Shown here: piece after piece, positions 46,001-56,511 of the stretch
Numbering within the stretch: the stretch's first letter is position 1
How the letters are laid out: each line of letters begins with the position of its first letter
DNA from: Aliarcobacter butzleri
GTDB taxonomy: Bacteria > Campylobacterota > Campylobacteria > Campylobacterales > Arcobacteraceae
Length of the DNA stretch: 64,000 bases
Reading direction: 5' to 3'
NCBI RefSeq assembly: GCF_900187115.1
Contig: NZ_LT906455.1
Coordinates: 558,001 to 622,000, forward strand
Made by a program: the position numbers and the translations under genes
Notes under the pieces: generated by a model
The model's database searches: none
The model's input: only the letters and a program-made list of their open reading frames with translations
Told to the model about the DNA's origin: nothing

Positions 46001-46873
46001 ATGAAAAGTTTGAGTTTTGATTTAAAACTTATAGGATTAGTTTTTGTAGTTTTACTATTTTTTGCTTCAAATTCTATTTTAGCTAGAATGGCAATTAATA
46101 CACAAGATATTGATGCTTTTTCTTTTACTTTTTTAAGAATAATATCTGCTATGATAGTTCTTTTAGTTATTTACTTTTATAAAAATAAAAATCTAAAAAT
46201 AGATTTGAAATCTAACTATCTTAGCGGATTTATGTTTTTTTTATATTCAATTTGTTTTTCATATTCTTACATAAATATGCTTGCTGGTGTAGGAACTTTG
46301 ATTTTATTTGCAGTTGTTCAATTAACTATGATTATTTTGGCTTTGTTTTTTAATGAGAAATTAACTTTTAATAAAATTGTTGGAATATTCATAGCTTTTG
46401 GTGGATTAATATATCTTTTATATCCAAAAAGTGATTTTACAGTCTCATATTTTCATACGTTTTTGATGTTTTTATCAGGAATTGGTTGGGCAGTTTTTAG
46501 TGTTCTTGGAAAAAAATCAAAAAGCGCAACTTTAAATACAACAGATAGTTTTTTCAAAGCTTTTATTTTTACTATAATCTTTGCTATTTTTTATTTAACT
46601 TTTTTTGGAAATAGTTTTAAAATAAATTCTACTACTTTTTTTATTGCAACTATTTCAGGTTCAATAACAACTGCTTTTGGAGTTTTTATTTGGTATACAG
46701 TTTTACCAAAAATACAGATTATGACAGCAAGTATTATCCAGTTATTAGTACCAATAATTGCTATATTTTTAAGTATTATATTTTTAGGTGAAACTCTAAG
46801 TTTTGAGCTATTCTTTTCAACTATTATTATCCTTTTAGGAATATTTATAGCTTTATACAAGAAAAAAATATAG
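46001..46873 (+). CDS. EamA/DMT family transporter
   Basis: A 290-residue protein with ten membrane segments forming two EamA repeats: the first ends in FALFFNEKLTFNKIVGIFIAFGGLIYLLYPK and the second in SIIFLGETLSFELFFSTIIILLGIFIALYK. Drug/metabolite transporters export amino acids, nucleosides or drugs; the substrate is not predictable. AAAGGTGG precedes the ATG. It is followed by a terminator hairpin. Confidence 0.88.
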   Translation: MKSLSFDLKLIGLVFVVLLFFASNSILARMAINTQDIDAFSFTFLRIISAMIVLLVIYFYKNKNLKIDLKSNYLSGFMFFLYSICFSYSYINMLAGVGTLILFAVVQLTMIILALFFNEKLTFNKIVGIFIAFGGLIYLLYPKSDFTVSYFHTFLMFLSGIGWAVFSVLGKKSKSATLNTTDSFFKAFIFTIIFAIFYLTFFGNSFKINSTTFFIATISGSITTAFGVFIWYTVLPKIQIMTASIIQLLVPIIAIFLSIIFLGETLSFELFFSTIIILLGIFIALYKKKI

Positions 46874-46890
46874 CCTAAAAAGGCTATATT
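46867..46890 (+). terminator. Terminator after the EamA gene
   Basis: Ten-base-pair stem AATATAGCCT / AGGCTATATT with an AAAA loop, spanning the stop codon of the transporter. Also overlaps the stop codon of the short leftward frame described below. Confidence 0.7.
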
Positions 46891-46990
46891 ATTTAAAAGG
46901 GATTGTAAATTCTATATTTACATCAGAATAAGATTTATTTTCATGTAGCGTTGAACATTTTTGTGTAAAAGCTAAGTACGAACTTTTCAT
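46889..46990 (-). pseudogene. Possible 3' gene remnant or 33-residue small ORF
   Basis: On the minus strand a 33-codon frame begins with ATG and ends within the EamA terminator. Codon use and composition look protein-like (KSSYLAFTQKCSTLHENK). The frame also continues a few codons upstream of the ATG (SIDILDFD) before meeting stops, which fits the tail of a decayed gene. No ribosome-binding site is visible and I do not recognise a family. It could also be chance. Confidence 0.3.
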
Positions 46991-47027
46991 ATCAAAGTCT
47001 AAAATATCAATGCTAGTTTATTAGAGT

Positions 47028-47057
47028 AAAACTAAGAACAAAAAAGTTCTTAGTTTT
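47028..47057. terminator. Bidirectional terminator downstream of the biotin carboxylase gene
   Basis: Twelve-base-pair stem AAAACTAAGAAC / GTTCTTAGTTTT with a six-A loop. It lies seven bases beyond the stop codon of the leftward biotin carboxylase gene. Confidence 0.85.
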
Positions 47058-47063
47058 TATAAT

Positions 47064-48515
47064 TTAGATTCTTGCTTTGATGTTATTTTTATTGATAGTA
47101 TCAATTAATTGAGTAAGTTTAGCAACTTTTTCTTCTTCTTCTTTGATATTATCTTCACTATGAAGTGTGAAAAGTTCCATTTTTGTATCAAGATAATTTG
47201 TAGTAAATACACCATCTTTAAAATCTTGATCTCTTACTATTTCTCTATGTAAAGGAATATTTGTAGGGAAACCTTCAATGTAAAACTCATCTAAAGCTCT
47301 TTTTGCTTTTTTAACAGCACCTTCCCAATCTAAAGCCCAAACAATTAGTTTTCCAACCATAGAATCATAGTTTGGTGGAACTTTGTATCCTGTATAAAGT
47401 GCAGAGTCAAGTCTTACTCCTGGACCACCTGGAGTTAAATATTTACTAACTGTTCCAACTGATGGCATAAACCCTTTTTGTGGATTTTCAGCATTTATTC
47501 TGAATTCTATTGAATATCCTCTAAAGTTAATCTCTTCTTGTAAGAATATCATCTTATCACCTTCAGCAATTTGAATCATTCTTTGAATAATATCAACTCC
47601 TGTGATAGTTTCAGTTACTGGATGCTCAACTTGAACTCTTGTATTCATCTCAATAAAATAGATGTTGTCATCTGGATCAAGTAAAAACTCAACTGTTCCA
47701 ACACTTTCATAACCAAGTTTGAACATAGCTTTTGTAGCGATTCTATATAACTCTTTTCTAGCTTCATTATTTAATCTTGGAGAAGGAGCAATTTCAATAA
47801 CTTTTTGGTGTCTTCTTTGAATAGAACAATCTCTTTCACCTAAGTGAAGAACATTTCCATATTTATCTGCAATAACTTGAATTTCTATATGTCTTGGATT
47901 TTCAACATATTTTTCAATAAATGCTTCCCCTCGACCAAAATATTTTTTAGCTTCATTTGAGGCACTTTCAAATAGCTCTTTGAAGTCTTTTTCTTCTCTT
48001 ACTATTCTCATTCCTCTTCCTCCACCACCAAATGCAGCTTTGATGATAACTGGGAAACCAATTTGTTTTGCTATTTTAGCACCTTCTTCAATATCAATAA
48101 TTGGTTCATCAGTACCTTCAAGAACAGGAACACCAACTTTTTTCATAGCTACTTTTGATGCCATTTTATCACCAAAAAGTTCTATGTGTTCAGGTTTTGG
48201 ACCAATAAAAATAATTCCATTTTCTTCACAAGCTCTTGCAAAATCTGCATTTTCACTTAAGAAACCATATCCTGGGTGAATTGCATCACATTCTGCTTTT
48301 TTTGCAATTGAGATAATCTTACTGTAATCAAGGTATGCTTGAACAACATCTCCCATAATTGGGTAACATTCGTCTGCTTTTCTTACCCAAATTCCTTCAA
48401 CATCAACTTCTGAAAATATCGCAACACTCTTTATCTCAAGCTCTTTACAAGCTCTAATAATTCTTAGTGCAATCTCTCCTCTATTTGCAATAAGTACTTT
48501 TTGAATTTTTTTCAT
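47064..48515 (-). CDS. Biotin carboxylase subunit (AccC/PycA/CfiB family)
   Basis: ATP-grasp enzyme that carboxylates biotin on a carrier protein. Motifs include the N-terminal ANRGEIALRIIRACKEL, the ATP-grasp glycine loop FGGGGRGMRIV, GERDCSIQRRHQK and EMNTRVQVEHPVTE. The chain has 483 residues, about 35 longer than classical AccC. The TNYLDTK extension and overall pattern recall the stand-alone subunits of pyruvate carboxylase (PycA) and 2-oxoglutarate carboxylase. No biotin carrier or transcarboxylase gene is adjacent, so acetyl-CoA, pyruvate or 2-oxoglutarate as acceptor cannot be told apart here. AAGGG precedes the ATG. Confidence 0.9.
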   Translation of the reverse strand: MKKIQKVLIANRGEIALRIIRACKELEIKSVAIFSEVDVEGIWVRKADECYPIMGDVVQAYLDYSKIISIAKKAECDAIHPGYGFLSENADFARACEENGIIFIGPKPEHIELFGDKMASKVAMKKVGVPVLEGTDEPIIDIEEGAKIAKQIGFPVIIKAAFGGGGRGMRIVREEKDFKELFESASNEAKKYFGRGEAFIEKYVENPRHIEIQVIADKYGNVLHLGERDCSIQRRHQKVIEIAPSPRLNNEARKELYRIATKAMFKLGYESVGTVEFLLDPDDNIYFIEMNTRVQVEHPVTETITGVDIIQRMIQIAEGDKMIFLQEEINFRGYSIEFRINAENPQKGFMPSVGTVSKYLTPGGPGVRLDSALYTGYKVPPNYDSMVGKLIVWALDWEGAVKKAKRALDEFYIEGFPTNIPLHREIVRDQDFKDGVFTTNYLDTKMELFTLHSEDNIKEEEEKVAKLTQLIDTINKNNIKARI

Positions 48516-48763
48516 TTATCTATACCCTTAATTTTTAATATTTGAAATTGTAGAGTTTTTTTTAAATAATTTCTTTTTAATTATTGCTAATTTTATAGTT
48601 GGATATTGCTAATTTATAATTTTTATCTTATTAACTAGAATAAAAATTTTTATTTTGAGTTATTTAAAAGTAAAAAAATGAAGTGTAATTATGTTAGTAA
48701 AAAAGTGATTTTAAGTGTAGAATTATTAGCTTAGATAATATGAGACATAAAGCTACAATAAGT
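48516..48763. other. 248-bp intergenic region between biotin carboxylase and sufT-like genes
   Basis: Very AT-rich with no credible reading frame and no strong hairpin. A direct repeat ATTGCTAATTT (48583 and 48605, 22-base period) lies upstream of the leftward biotin carboxylase gene and could be a two-turn regulator site. The biotin carboxylase promoter must be here. Confidence 0.5.
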
Positions 48764-49117
48764 TTAAAAACCTATTGCAGCTCCACTAACTCCCATTATC
48801 TCTTTTGCATCTTCACTCATCATTGAAGGGTCCCAAACAGGTTCAAATACAAGATTTACTTTTACTTCATCTACTTCATCAACAGCCATTGTTACATATC
48901 TTACTTGTTCTAGTAAACTATCTGCAACAGGACAAGTTGGACTTGTAAGTGTCATATCTATCTCGCAATATAAATAATTACTTCTCTCTTCAAGATTTAT
49001 TTCATATATTAATCCAAGATTGTAAACATCTGCTGGAATTTCTGGGTCATATACTTTTTTTAAATTTTCTATTATTTTTTCTTTTACATTTTCTAAATCA
49101 AAAACTTTATCTTCCAT
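48764..49117 (-). CDS. sufT: Fe-S assembly factor, SufT/MIP18 (DUF59) family
   Basis: A 117-residue DUF59 protein: the family motif DPEIPADVYNLGLIY begins at residue 24 and the conserved cysteine is Cys62 in TLTSPTCPVADSL. SufT-type proteins help mature Fe-S enzymes under high demand. Last gene of the suf operon, 9 bases after sufE, with AAGGA before the ATG. The symbol follows its place in the suf operon. Confidence 0.85.
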   Translation of the reverse strand: MEDKVFDLENVKEKIIENLKKVYDPEIPADVYNLGLIYEINLEERSNYLYCEIDMTLTSPTCPVADSLLEQVRYVTMAVDEVDEVKVNLVFEPVWDPSMMSEDAKEIMGVSGAAIGF

Positions 49118-49126
49118 TTTAAATCC

Positions 49127-49537
49127 TTAAGCTTTTAAAGCATACTCTTTTATTTTTTTTATCATTCCAATAACTCCACTTTGTCTATTTGGAGTTATAA
49201 CTTCACTTAAATTTAGTTCATGAACTATGTCCATATCAACATCTTTTAATTCTTGTATAGTTGAACCAGAAAAAATTTGAAGTATCATATAAACTAAACC
49301 TTTTACTATTATTGCATCACTTGTTCCGTAAAAATACAATTTTCCATCTTTATTTTCACAAGTTAACCAAACTTGAGAAGTACAACCATGAACTATATTT
49401 TCAGGAGTTTTATCTTTTTCATCAAACTCTTCTAACTTTTTACCTAAATCTATAATATATTCATATTTTGCTAGTTCATCATCAAAAAAATCTAAATCAT
49501 CTTTTATCTCTTCAACTCTTTGTTCTATTGTACTCAT
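49127..49537 (-). CDS. sufE: SufE sulfur-acceptor protein
   Basis: Accepts persulfide sulfur from SufS and passes it to SufB. The catalytic cysteine is Cys52 in IVHGCTSQVWLT. The C-terminal domain has the usual SGSTIQELKDVD and GVIGMIKKIKE. Length 136 is typical. One base separates it from the sufS stop codon; AAGGGATTGAT precedes the ATG. Confidence 0.93.
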   Translation of the reverse strand: MSTIEQRVEEIKDDLDFFDDELAKYEYIIDLGKKLEEFDEKDKTPENIVHGCTSQVWLTCENKDGKLYFYGTSDAIIVKGLVYMILQIFSGSTIQELKDVDMDIVHELNLSEVITPNRQSGVIGMIKKIKEYALKA

Positions 49538-49538
49538 A

Positions 49539-50723
49539 TCAATCCCTTAACATATTCAAAGCTTTTTTTAGTGCAGTTATAAGATTATCAACATCTACAT
49601 AATCATTATAAAAAGAGATACTAACTCTTATTGTTCCTTTTATTCCAAGTTTTTTCATAATTGGTTGAGCACAGTGATGACCAACTCTTACTGCAACTTT
49701 CATCTTATCTAAAAGTATTCCAATATCATCGTGAACTATACCTTTGAAATTGAAACTTCTACTTCCTACACAATTTTCTAAATCATTATAAAATACAATA
49801 TCAGGAAGTTTTGCTAGCTCTTCATCTAAATATTTAAAAACATTGTGTTCTATGCTTTGTATATTTTCATATTTTACATAATTTAAGTATTCTAAAGCTT
49901 TTCCAAATCCTATAACACCAGCTATATTTTGAGTTCCTGCTTCAAATTTATAAGGAGAATCAAGTAAAGTTGAACCACTAAAATCAACTTCGTGAATAGT
50001 TGCTCCTCCTGTTTGATATGGTTTTACACTTTTTAAATATTTTTCTTTTATATAAATTGCTCCAACTCCTGTTGGTGCAAAAGTTTTGTGTCCTGAAATT
50101 GCAAAAAAATCAACATCAAGTGCTTGTACATCAATACTTGTATGGGCTAAACTTTGAGCACCATCAATCATAACTATTGCACCATAAGAGTGTGCAAGTT
50201 TCGTAATAGCTTCTATATCATGGATTTTTCCAAAAGCATTTGAAATATGTGTGATACTTACAAAAGCATTTGGGTTTGCTTTTAAAAGTTCTTCAAAATG
50301 ATTCATATCAAAATTTAAGTTATCATCACAATTTACAACTTCTAGTCCCAAACCTAAAGTTCTTCCTTGCATATGCCAAGGAACAATATTTGAGTGGTGC
50401 TCTAAACTTGAAATTATTACAGTTTTAAAATCTTTTGCAAATGAAGTTGCTATAAAATTTAAAGATTCTGTAACACCTTTTGTGAAGATGATTTCTTCTT
50501 TTTTAGAAGCATTAATAAACTCTTTTAATATTTTTCTAGTTTTTTCAAACTCTAAAGTTGCTTTGTTTGCATCACCAAAGTTACTTCTATGTGTATTTGA
50601 ACAATAGTGCTCATAATACTCAACTTGCGAATCAATAACACTTTTAGGTTTTTGTGTTGTTGCTCCATTGTCTAAATATGTAGTTTTAGAATTTTGAAAA
50701 TATGGAAAATCATTTTTAAACAT
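49539..50723 (-). CDS. sufS: Cysteine desulfurase SufS
   Basis: PLP-dependent group II cysteine desulfurase supplying sulfur to SUF. The PLP lysine is Lys213 in SGHKTFAPTGVGAIY, and the persulfide cysteine is Cys351 in VGHHCAQPIM, the short-loop SufS form. It lies between sufD (8-nt overlap) and sufE. AAAAAGGAAAAAT precedes the start. Clearly distinct from the NifS encoded at 54.2 kb, which is a group I enzyme. Confidence 0.95.
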   Translation of the reverse strand: MFKNDFPYFQNSKTTYLDNGATTQKPKSVIDSQVEYYEHYCSNTHRSNFGDANKATLEFEKTRKILKEFINASKKEEIIFTKGVTESLNFIATSFAKDFKTVIISSLEHHSNIVPWHMQGRTLGLGLEVVNCDDNLNFDMNHFEELLKANPNAFVSITHISNAFGKIHDIEAITKLAHSYGAIVMIDGAQSLAHTSIDVQALDVDFFAISGHKTFAPTGVGAIYIKEKYLKSVKPYQTGGATIHEVDFSGSTLLDSPYKFEAGTQNIAGVIGFGKALEYLNYVKYENIQSIEHNVFKYLDEELAKLPDIVFYNDLENCVGSRSFNFKGIVHDDIGILLDKMKVAVRVGHHCAQPIMKKLGIKGTIRVSISFYNDYVDVDNLITALKKALNMLRD

Positions 50724-51747
50724 ATTTTTCCTTTTTATAGTTTTCTATAAACTCTTTTATTTTTTCATCTTTTATATTATCTTTGATTGAACTTTCAAAT
50801 GCGTTAAGAAGCATATCATAAGCTTTTTCTTTTCTAATTCCTCTTGATTGAAGATATAAAAGTTGTTCTTCATTTAAAGTTCCAGTTGTTGTTCCATGAC
50901 TTGCTTCTAGTTCATCTATATATATTTCAAGATGAGGTTGTGCAAAAATAGTTGCATCATCACTTAATAAAATTGTATTACAATTTTGAAATGCTTTCGT
51001 AAATTGTGCATTTTGATTTACAATAGATTTTATTTTTATAACAGCTCTTGATTTATCTTTTAAACTATTTTTATAATTTACAAAGCTTGTTGAATTTTTC
51101 TCATTGTGAATAGTTTTTACTAAAGTTGAAGTATTAGAACTATCTTTTAGTTTTGTTAAACCATTTAATTCATAATTTATAAACTCTTTATTTATGATAT
51201 TTTCAAAGCTATTTACTATAAATCCTTCACCAAACTCAAAATTTGAGATTTCAAGATTTGAATTTTCATTTTGCTCACAAGAAGTAGCAAAAATCATAGA
51301 ATTTGATAAATCTATATCTTGGATTTTTACATACTCTAAAGAAGCATTTTTTTCTAAAACTATATTTCTATTAACTGCAAAACAAGAGTTATTTGAACTA
51401 TTTACAAAAAGCTCAATAATAGAAGCTTTGATATTTTCTTTTACTTCGATTCTAAGAGAATTTGTAAAAAAAGTTTCATCTTCTTTCATATTCTGAATTA
51501 AAATAATTGGTTCATTTATATCTTTGTCTATAACTAAAACTTTTTGGTTTTCATCAAAGTTTTTTACAATAGAAAATAAAATTGATTCATAAGAGTTTTC
51601 ATCTTTTATTGTCTTTAGATTTTTATCAAATTCAAAACTTTTAACATTTTTAAAATCATAAGAGAATAGGGCTTCAAAATTTATTTTTAAAAACTCTTCA
51701 TCTCTTTTTTTCGGAAGAGTGATTGTTTTTATTTCATCTATTTTCAT
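50716..51747 (-). CDS. sufD: Fe-S assembly protein SufD
   Basis: Scaffold-complex subunit of SufBC2D. The divergent 343-residue chain is recognisable by its C-terminal beta-helix: AQPHLEIYIDELEASHGTTTGTLNEEQLLYLQSRGI, with the conserved His-Gly-Thr segment, and by gene order. The N-terminal half is poorly conserved, as usual. It overlaps sufC by 14 nt and sufS by 8 nt. Confidence 0.92.
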   Translation of the reverse strand: MKIDEIKTITLPKKRDEEFLKINFEALFSYDFKNVKSFEFDKNLKTIKDENSYESILFSIVKNFDENQKVLVIDKDINEPIILIQNMKEDETFFTNSLRIEVKENIKASIIELFVNSSNNSCFAVNRNIVLEKNASLEYVKIQDIDLSNSMIFATSCEQNENSNLEISNFEFGEGFIVNSFENIINKEFINYELNGLTKLKDSSNTSTLVKTIHNEKNSTSFVNYKNSLKDKSRAVIKIKSIVNQNAQFTKAFQNCNTILLSDDATIFAQPHLEIYIDELEASHGTTTGTLNEEQLLYLQSRGIRKEKAYDMLLNAFESSIKDNIKDEKIKEFIENYKKEKYV

Positions 51748-52504
51748 CTTTTATTCCTATTGCTTCATAACCTTTTTCATCTAGTTCTAAAGCTAAGTTA
51801 TAATCTCCTGTTTTTGCTATTTTTCCATCATTTAAAATATGAACAAAATCTGGTTTTATTAATTCAATTAATCTATCATAGTGAGTAATCATCAAAATAG
51901 AACGTTTTCCATCAAGCATAGAATTTATAACATTTGCAACAGTTTTAATAGCATCAACATCAAGTCCACTATCGATTTCATCAAGCATAATCAAATCAGG
52001 TTGCAACATAAGAAGCTGAACTAGTTCATTTCTTTTCTTTTCTCCTCCACTAAAACCATCATTTAAATCTCTTTGTAGAAGTTTTCTATCAATATTAAAT
52101 TTTGCTGTTTCTTCTTTTATATGTTTTAAAAATTCCATTGCATCAATTGGTTCTAGTCCTTGGTAAACTCTTTTTTCATTTAAAGCTGTTTTTAAAAAAT
52201 AGCTATTATTTACTCCTGGAACTTCAACTGGACTTTGAAAACTCATAAAAATACCTTCATTTGCTCTTTGTGCAACATCCATTTCAAGTAAGTTTTTATT
52301 TTTATAAGTGATTTTTCCTTCATTTACAACACAGTCATAATGAGCACTTAAAGTTTTTACTAAAGTTGATTTTCCTGCACCATTTGTTCCCATAAGAACA
52401 TGAACTTCACCTTCATTTATCTCTAAATTTAGACCTTTTAAAATCTCTTTATCTTTTATACTAACTTTTAAATCTTCAATTTTTAATAATAATTTTTTAC
52501 TCAT
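51734..52504 (-). CDS. sufC: SufC ABC-type ATPase
   Basis: ATPase of the SufBC2D scaffold. Walker A at residues 39-47 (GTNGAGKST), signature FSGGEKKRNE and Walker B LIMLDEIDSGLD are in SufC form (EIDSGLD instead of EPTS). Length 256 is typical. It starts three bases after sufB, behind GTGGGG. Confidence 0.96.
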   Translation of the reverse strand: MSKKLLLKIEDLKVSIKDKEILKGLNLEINEGEVHVLMGTNGAGKSTLVKTLSAHYDCVVNEGKITYKNKNLLEMDVAQRANEGIFMSFQSPVEVPGVNNSYFLKTALNEKRVYQGLEPIDAMEFLKHIKEETAKFNIDRKLLQRDLNDGFSGGEKKRNELVQLLMLQPDLIMLDEIDSGLDVDAIKTVANVINSMLDGKRSILMITHYDRLIELIKPDFVHILNDGKIAKTGDYNLALELDEKGYEAIGIKDENR

Positions 52505-52507
52505 AAT

Positions 52508-53944
52508 TTACCCCACACTTCCTTCAAGTGATATATTTAATAACTCTTTTGCCTCCGCAGCAAACTCCATTGGTAACTCTTTTAAAACCTCTTTACAAAA
52601 ACCATTTACTATCATAGCTATTGCATTTTCTTCATCAATTCCTCTTTGATTTAAGTAAAAAAGTTGTTCATCAGATATTTTTGAAGTTGTTGCTTCATGC
52701 TCTATATTTGCACTACTATTTCTTATTTCATGATATGGATATGTATGAGCTTGACATTTGTGTCCTATTAAAAGTGAGTCACACTCAGATATATTTCTTG
52801 CATTTTGTGCATTTTTTCCAACTTTTACAAGTCCTCTATATGCATTTACTCCATGCATTGCTGAAATACCTTTTGAAATAATAGTTGATTTTGTATTTTT
52901 TCCAAGATGAATCATTTTTGTTCCAGTATCTGCTTGTTGAGATTTTGAAGCAATTGCAACTGAATAAAATTCTCCAACACTATTATCTCCTTGAAGTACA
53001 CAAGATGGATATTTCCAAGTTATAGCACTTCCAGTTTCAACTTGTGTCCAAGAGATTTTTGAATTATCTCCTTTACACAAACCTCTTTTAGTAACAAAGT
53101 TTAAGATTCCACCTTTTCCTTTATCATCTCCTGGAAACCAGTTTTGAATAGTTGAATATTTTATATGAGCATTTTTTAATGCACATAATTCAACAACTGC
53201 TGCGTGAAGTTGTCTTTCATCTCTTGTTGGAGCAGAACAACCTTCATTGTAAGATACATAACTATTTTCATCACAGATTATTAAAGTTCTTTCAAATTGT
53301 CCTGTATTTAAAGCATTTATTCTAAAATAAGTTGAAAGTTCCATTGGACATCTTGTATTTGGTGGAATATATACAAAACTTCCATCTGTAAATACTGCAC
53401 TATTTAAACAGGAAAAATAATTGTCAACAGTTGGAACAACACTTGCTAAATAATTTTTTACAAGTTCTGGATATTTGTGTGCTGCTTCACTAATTGAACA
53501 AAATATAATTCCTAATTTTTCAAGTTCTTCTTGATAAGTTGTTTTTACAGAAACTGAATCAAATACTGCATCAACTGCAACACCAGCTAACTGTTTTTGC
53601 TCTTCAAGTGGAATTCCAAGTTTTTCATAAGTTTTTAAAATTTCTGGGTCAACTTCATCAAGTGAATTCAAAGCTTTTTTAGGTGCTGAATAATAAGCTA
53701 TATCTTGGTAATCAATTTTTGGATATTTTAAATTCGCCCAAGTTGGCTCTTCCATTTTTAACCATTTTTCATAAGCTTTTAATCTAAAATCTAAAAGCCA
53801 AGAAGGCTCATCTTTTTTAGCACTAATTGCTCTTATAACATCCTCATTTAAACCTTTTTCAAATGTATCACTTTGAACTAAAGTTTCAAATCCTAATTTA
53901 TACTCTTTGTTTATTACGTCATGTATTTGCTGATTGTCACTCAT
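52508..53944 (-). CDS. sufB: Fe-S scaffold protein SufB
   Basis: Core scaffold on which the SUF cluster is built. The beta-helix core includes [33 protein letters not shown] and the late [23 protein letters not shown]. The start used here is the ATG with GGAG five bases upstream, giving 478 residues; a TTG eleven codons further upstream lies inside the inverted repeat and has no ribosome-binding site. It is the first gene of the leftward suf operon. sufA is absent. Confidence 0.95.
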   Translation of the reverse strand: MSDNQQIHDVINKEYKLGFETLVQSDTFEKGLNEDVIRAISAKKDEPSWLLDFRLKAYEKWLKMEEPTWANLKYPKIDYQDIAYYSAPKKALNSLDEVDPEILKTYEKLGIPLEEQKQLAGVAVDAVFDSVSVKTTYQEELEKLGIIFCSISEAAHKYPELVKNYLASVVPTVDNYFSCLNSAVFTDGSFVYIPPNTRCPMELSTYFRINALNTGQFERTLIICDENSYVSYNEGCSAPTRDERQLHAAVVELCALKNAHIKYSTIQNWFPGDDKGKGGILNFVTKRGLCKGDNSKISWTQVETGSAITWKYPSCVLQGDNSVGEFYSVAIASKSQQADTGTKMIHLGKNTKSTIISKGISAMHGVNAYRGLVKVGKNAQNARNISECDSLLIGHKCQAHTYPYHEIRNSSANIEHEATTSKISDEQLFYLNQRGIDEENAIAMIVNGFCKEVLKELPMEFAAEAKELLNISLEGSVG

Positions 53945-53965
53945 GACTACTCCATATTTCTTTTT

Positions 53966-53992
53966 TAAATAGGACAATTTATATCCTATTTA
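53966..53992. promoter_or_regulatory. Inverted repeat operator TAAATAGGA-N9-TCCTATTTA upstream of sufB
   Basis: Two perfect nine-base arms with a nine-base spacer. A leftward -10-like GATAAT (54002-53997) would place the transcription start at about 53990, so the repeat would cover the start site. Similar half-sites recur upstream of nifS. Confidence 0.65.
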
Positions 53993-54112
53993 GAATATTA
54001 TCATATTTAGTATACAATGTAAAGGCATATAATTCAATAAATCCTAAAATTTAATACTATTGATGATAAAATAATATCTTATTTTTATTTAGTGATTAAT
54101 TAAGACAAATTT

Positions 54113-55370
<1,258 letters not shown>

Positions 55371-55400
55371 AAATTTGAAGAATATTTAAAGGAAAATAAA

Positions 55401-56381
55401 ATGGCAAAAAATAGTTTAATTAGTGGTTCAATTTGGGATGAATACTCAAATCAAGTAGTAAATAGAATGAATAATCCAAAACACCAAGGTGAAATTACAG
55501 AAGAAAGAGCGGCTGAACTTGGTGCAAGATTAATTGTTGCAGATTTTGGAGCAGAATCATGTGGTGATGCAGTTAGACTTTATTGGGCAGTAGATGAAAA
55601 AACGCACAAAATATTAGAATCAAAATTTAAATCTTTTGGATGTGGTACTGCTATTGCTTCAAGTGATGTTATGGCTGAACTTTGTATTGGAAAAACTGTT
55701 GATGAAGCTGTAAAAATTACAAATATTGATGTTGAATTTGCTTTAAGAGATAATCCAGAAACACCAGCTGTTCCACCTCAAAAAATGCACTGTTCCGTTA
55801 TGGCTTATGATGTTATTAAAAAAGCAGCAGCAGAATATAAAGGTGTTGATATTGACTCTTTTGAAGAAGAACAAATTGTTTGTGAGTGTGCAAGAGTTTC
55901 ATTAGCAACATTAAAAGAAGTTATTAGAATAAATGATTTAAAAACAGTTGAAGAAATAACTGATTACACAAAAGCTGGAGCATTTTGTAAATCATGTATT
56001 AGACCTGGTGGACATGAAGAAAAAGATATATATTTAGTTGATGTTTTAAGAGATGTAAGAGCAGAAATGGAACAAGAAAAACTTAAAAATGCTGCAAATG
56101 CAAGTGCTGCTGGAACTATATCTTTTAGTGAAATGACATTAGTTCAAAGAATAAAAGCAATTGATAGTGTTCTTGATGAAGATATTAGACCTATGCTTGT
56201 AATGGATGGTGGAAATATGGAAATTATTGATATAAAAGAAAATTTACCACATTATGATTTATATATTAGATATTTAGGTTCTTGTTCTGGTTGTGCTTCT
56301 GGAAGTACTGGAACTTTATATGCAATCGAGTCAATTTTACAACAAAAAATTGATGATAATATAAGAGTTTTACCAATTTAA
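55401..56381 (+). CDS. nifU: NIF-type Fe-S scaffold NifU (three domains)
   Basis: Full-length modular NifU of 326 residues. The IscU-like N-terminus has the cluster cysteines Cys54, Cys81 and Cys131. A central [2Fe-2S] BFD-like domain uses Cys161, Cys163, Cys196 and Cys199 (CECARVS ... FCKSCIRPGG). The C-terminal Nfu domain contains the CSGCAS motif. The central ferredoxin-like domain is the NIF hallmark. AAAGGAA precedes the ATG. A strong terminator follows. Confidence 0.96.
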   Translation: MAKNSLISGSIWDEYSNQVVNRMNNPKHQGEITEERAAELGARLIVADFGAESCGDAVRLYWAVDEKTHKILESKFKSFGCGTAIASSDVMAELCIGKTVDEAVKITNIDVEFALRDNPETPAVPPQKMHCSVMAYDVIKKAAAEYKGVDIDSFEEEQIVCECARVSLATLKEVIRINDLKTVEEITDYTKAGAFCKSCIRPGGHEEKDIYLVDVLRDVRAEMEQEKLKNAANASAAGTISFSEMTLVQRIKAIDSVLDEDIRPMLVMDGGNMEIIDIKENLPHYDLYIRYLGSCSGCASGSTGTLYAIESILQQKIDDNIRVLPI

Positions 56382-56402
56382 GTAGATTATGTCTTAGTTT
56401 AG

Positions 56403-56436
56403 AAAGGGAAGTTACATTTGTAGCTTCCCTTTTTTA
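56403..56436 (+). terminator. Terminator after nifU
   Basis: Thirteen-base-pair stem AAAGGGAAGTTAC / GTAGCTTCCCTTT (one G-T pair) with an ATTT loop and a T run. Confidence 0.9.
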
Positions 56437-56511
56437 TTGTTTTTGTATTATTAATTGTAGATTAAGTAATTTATATTATCATATTCAATAATCTTCAAAA
56501 AAGGATTTTAT

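Noticed and set aside
47980-48279. Rightward frame of about 100 codons inside the biotin carboxylase gene
   Set aside because: Antisense shadow of a conserved ATP-grasp domain.
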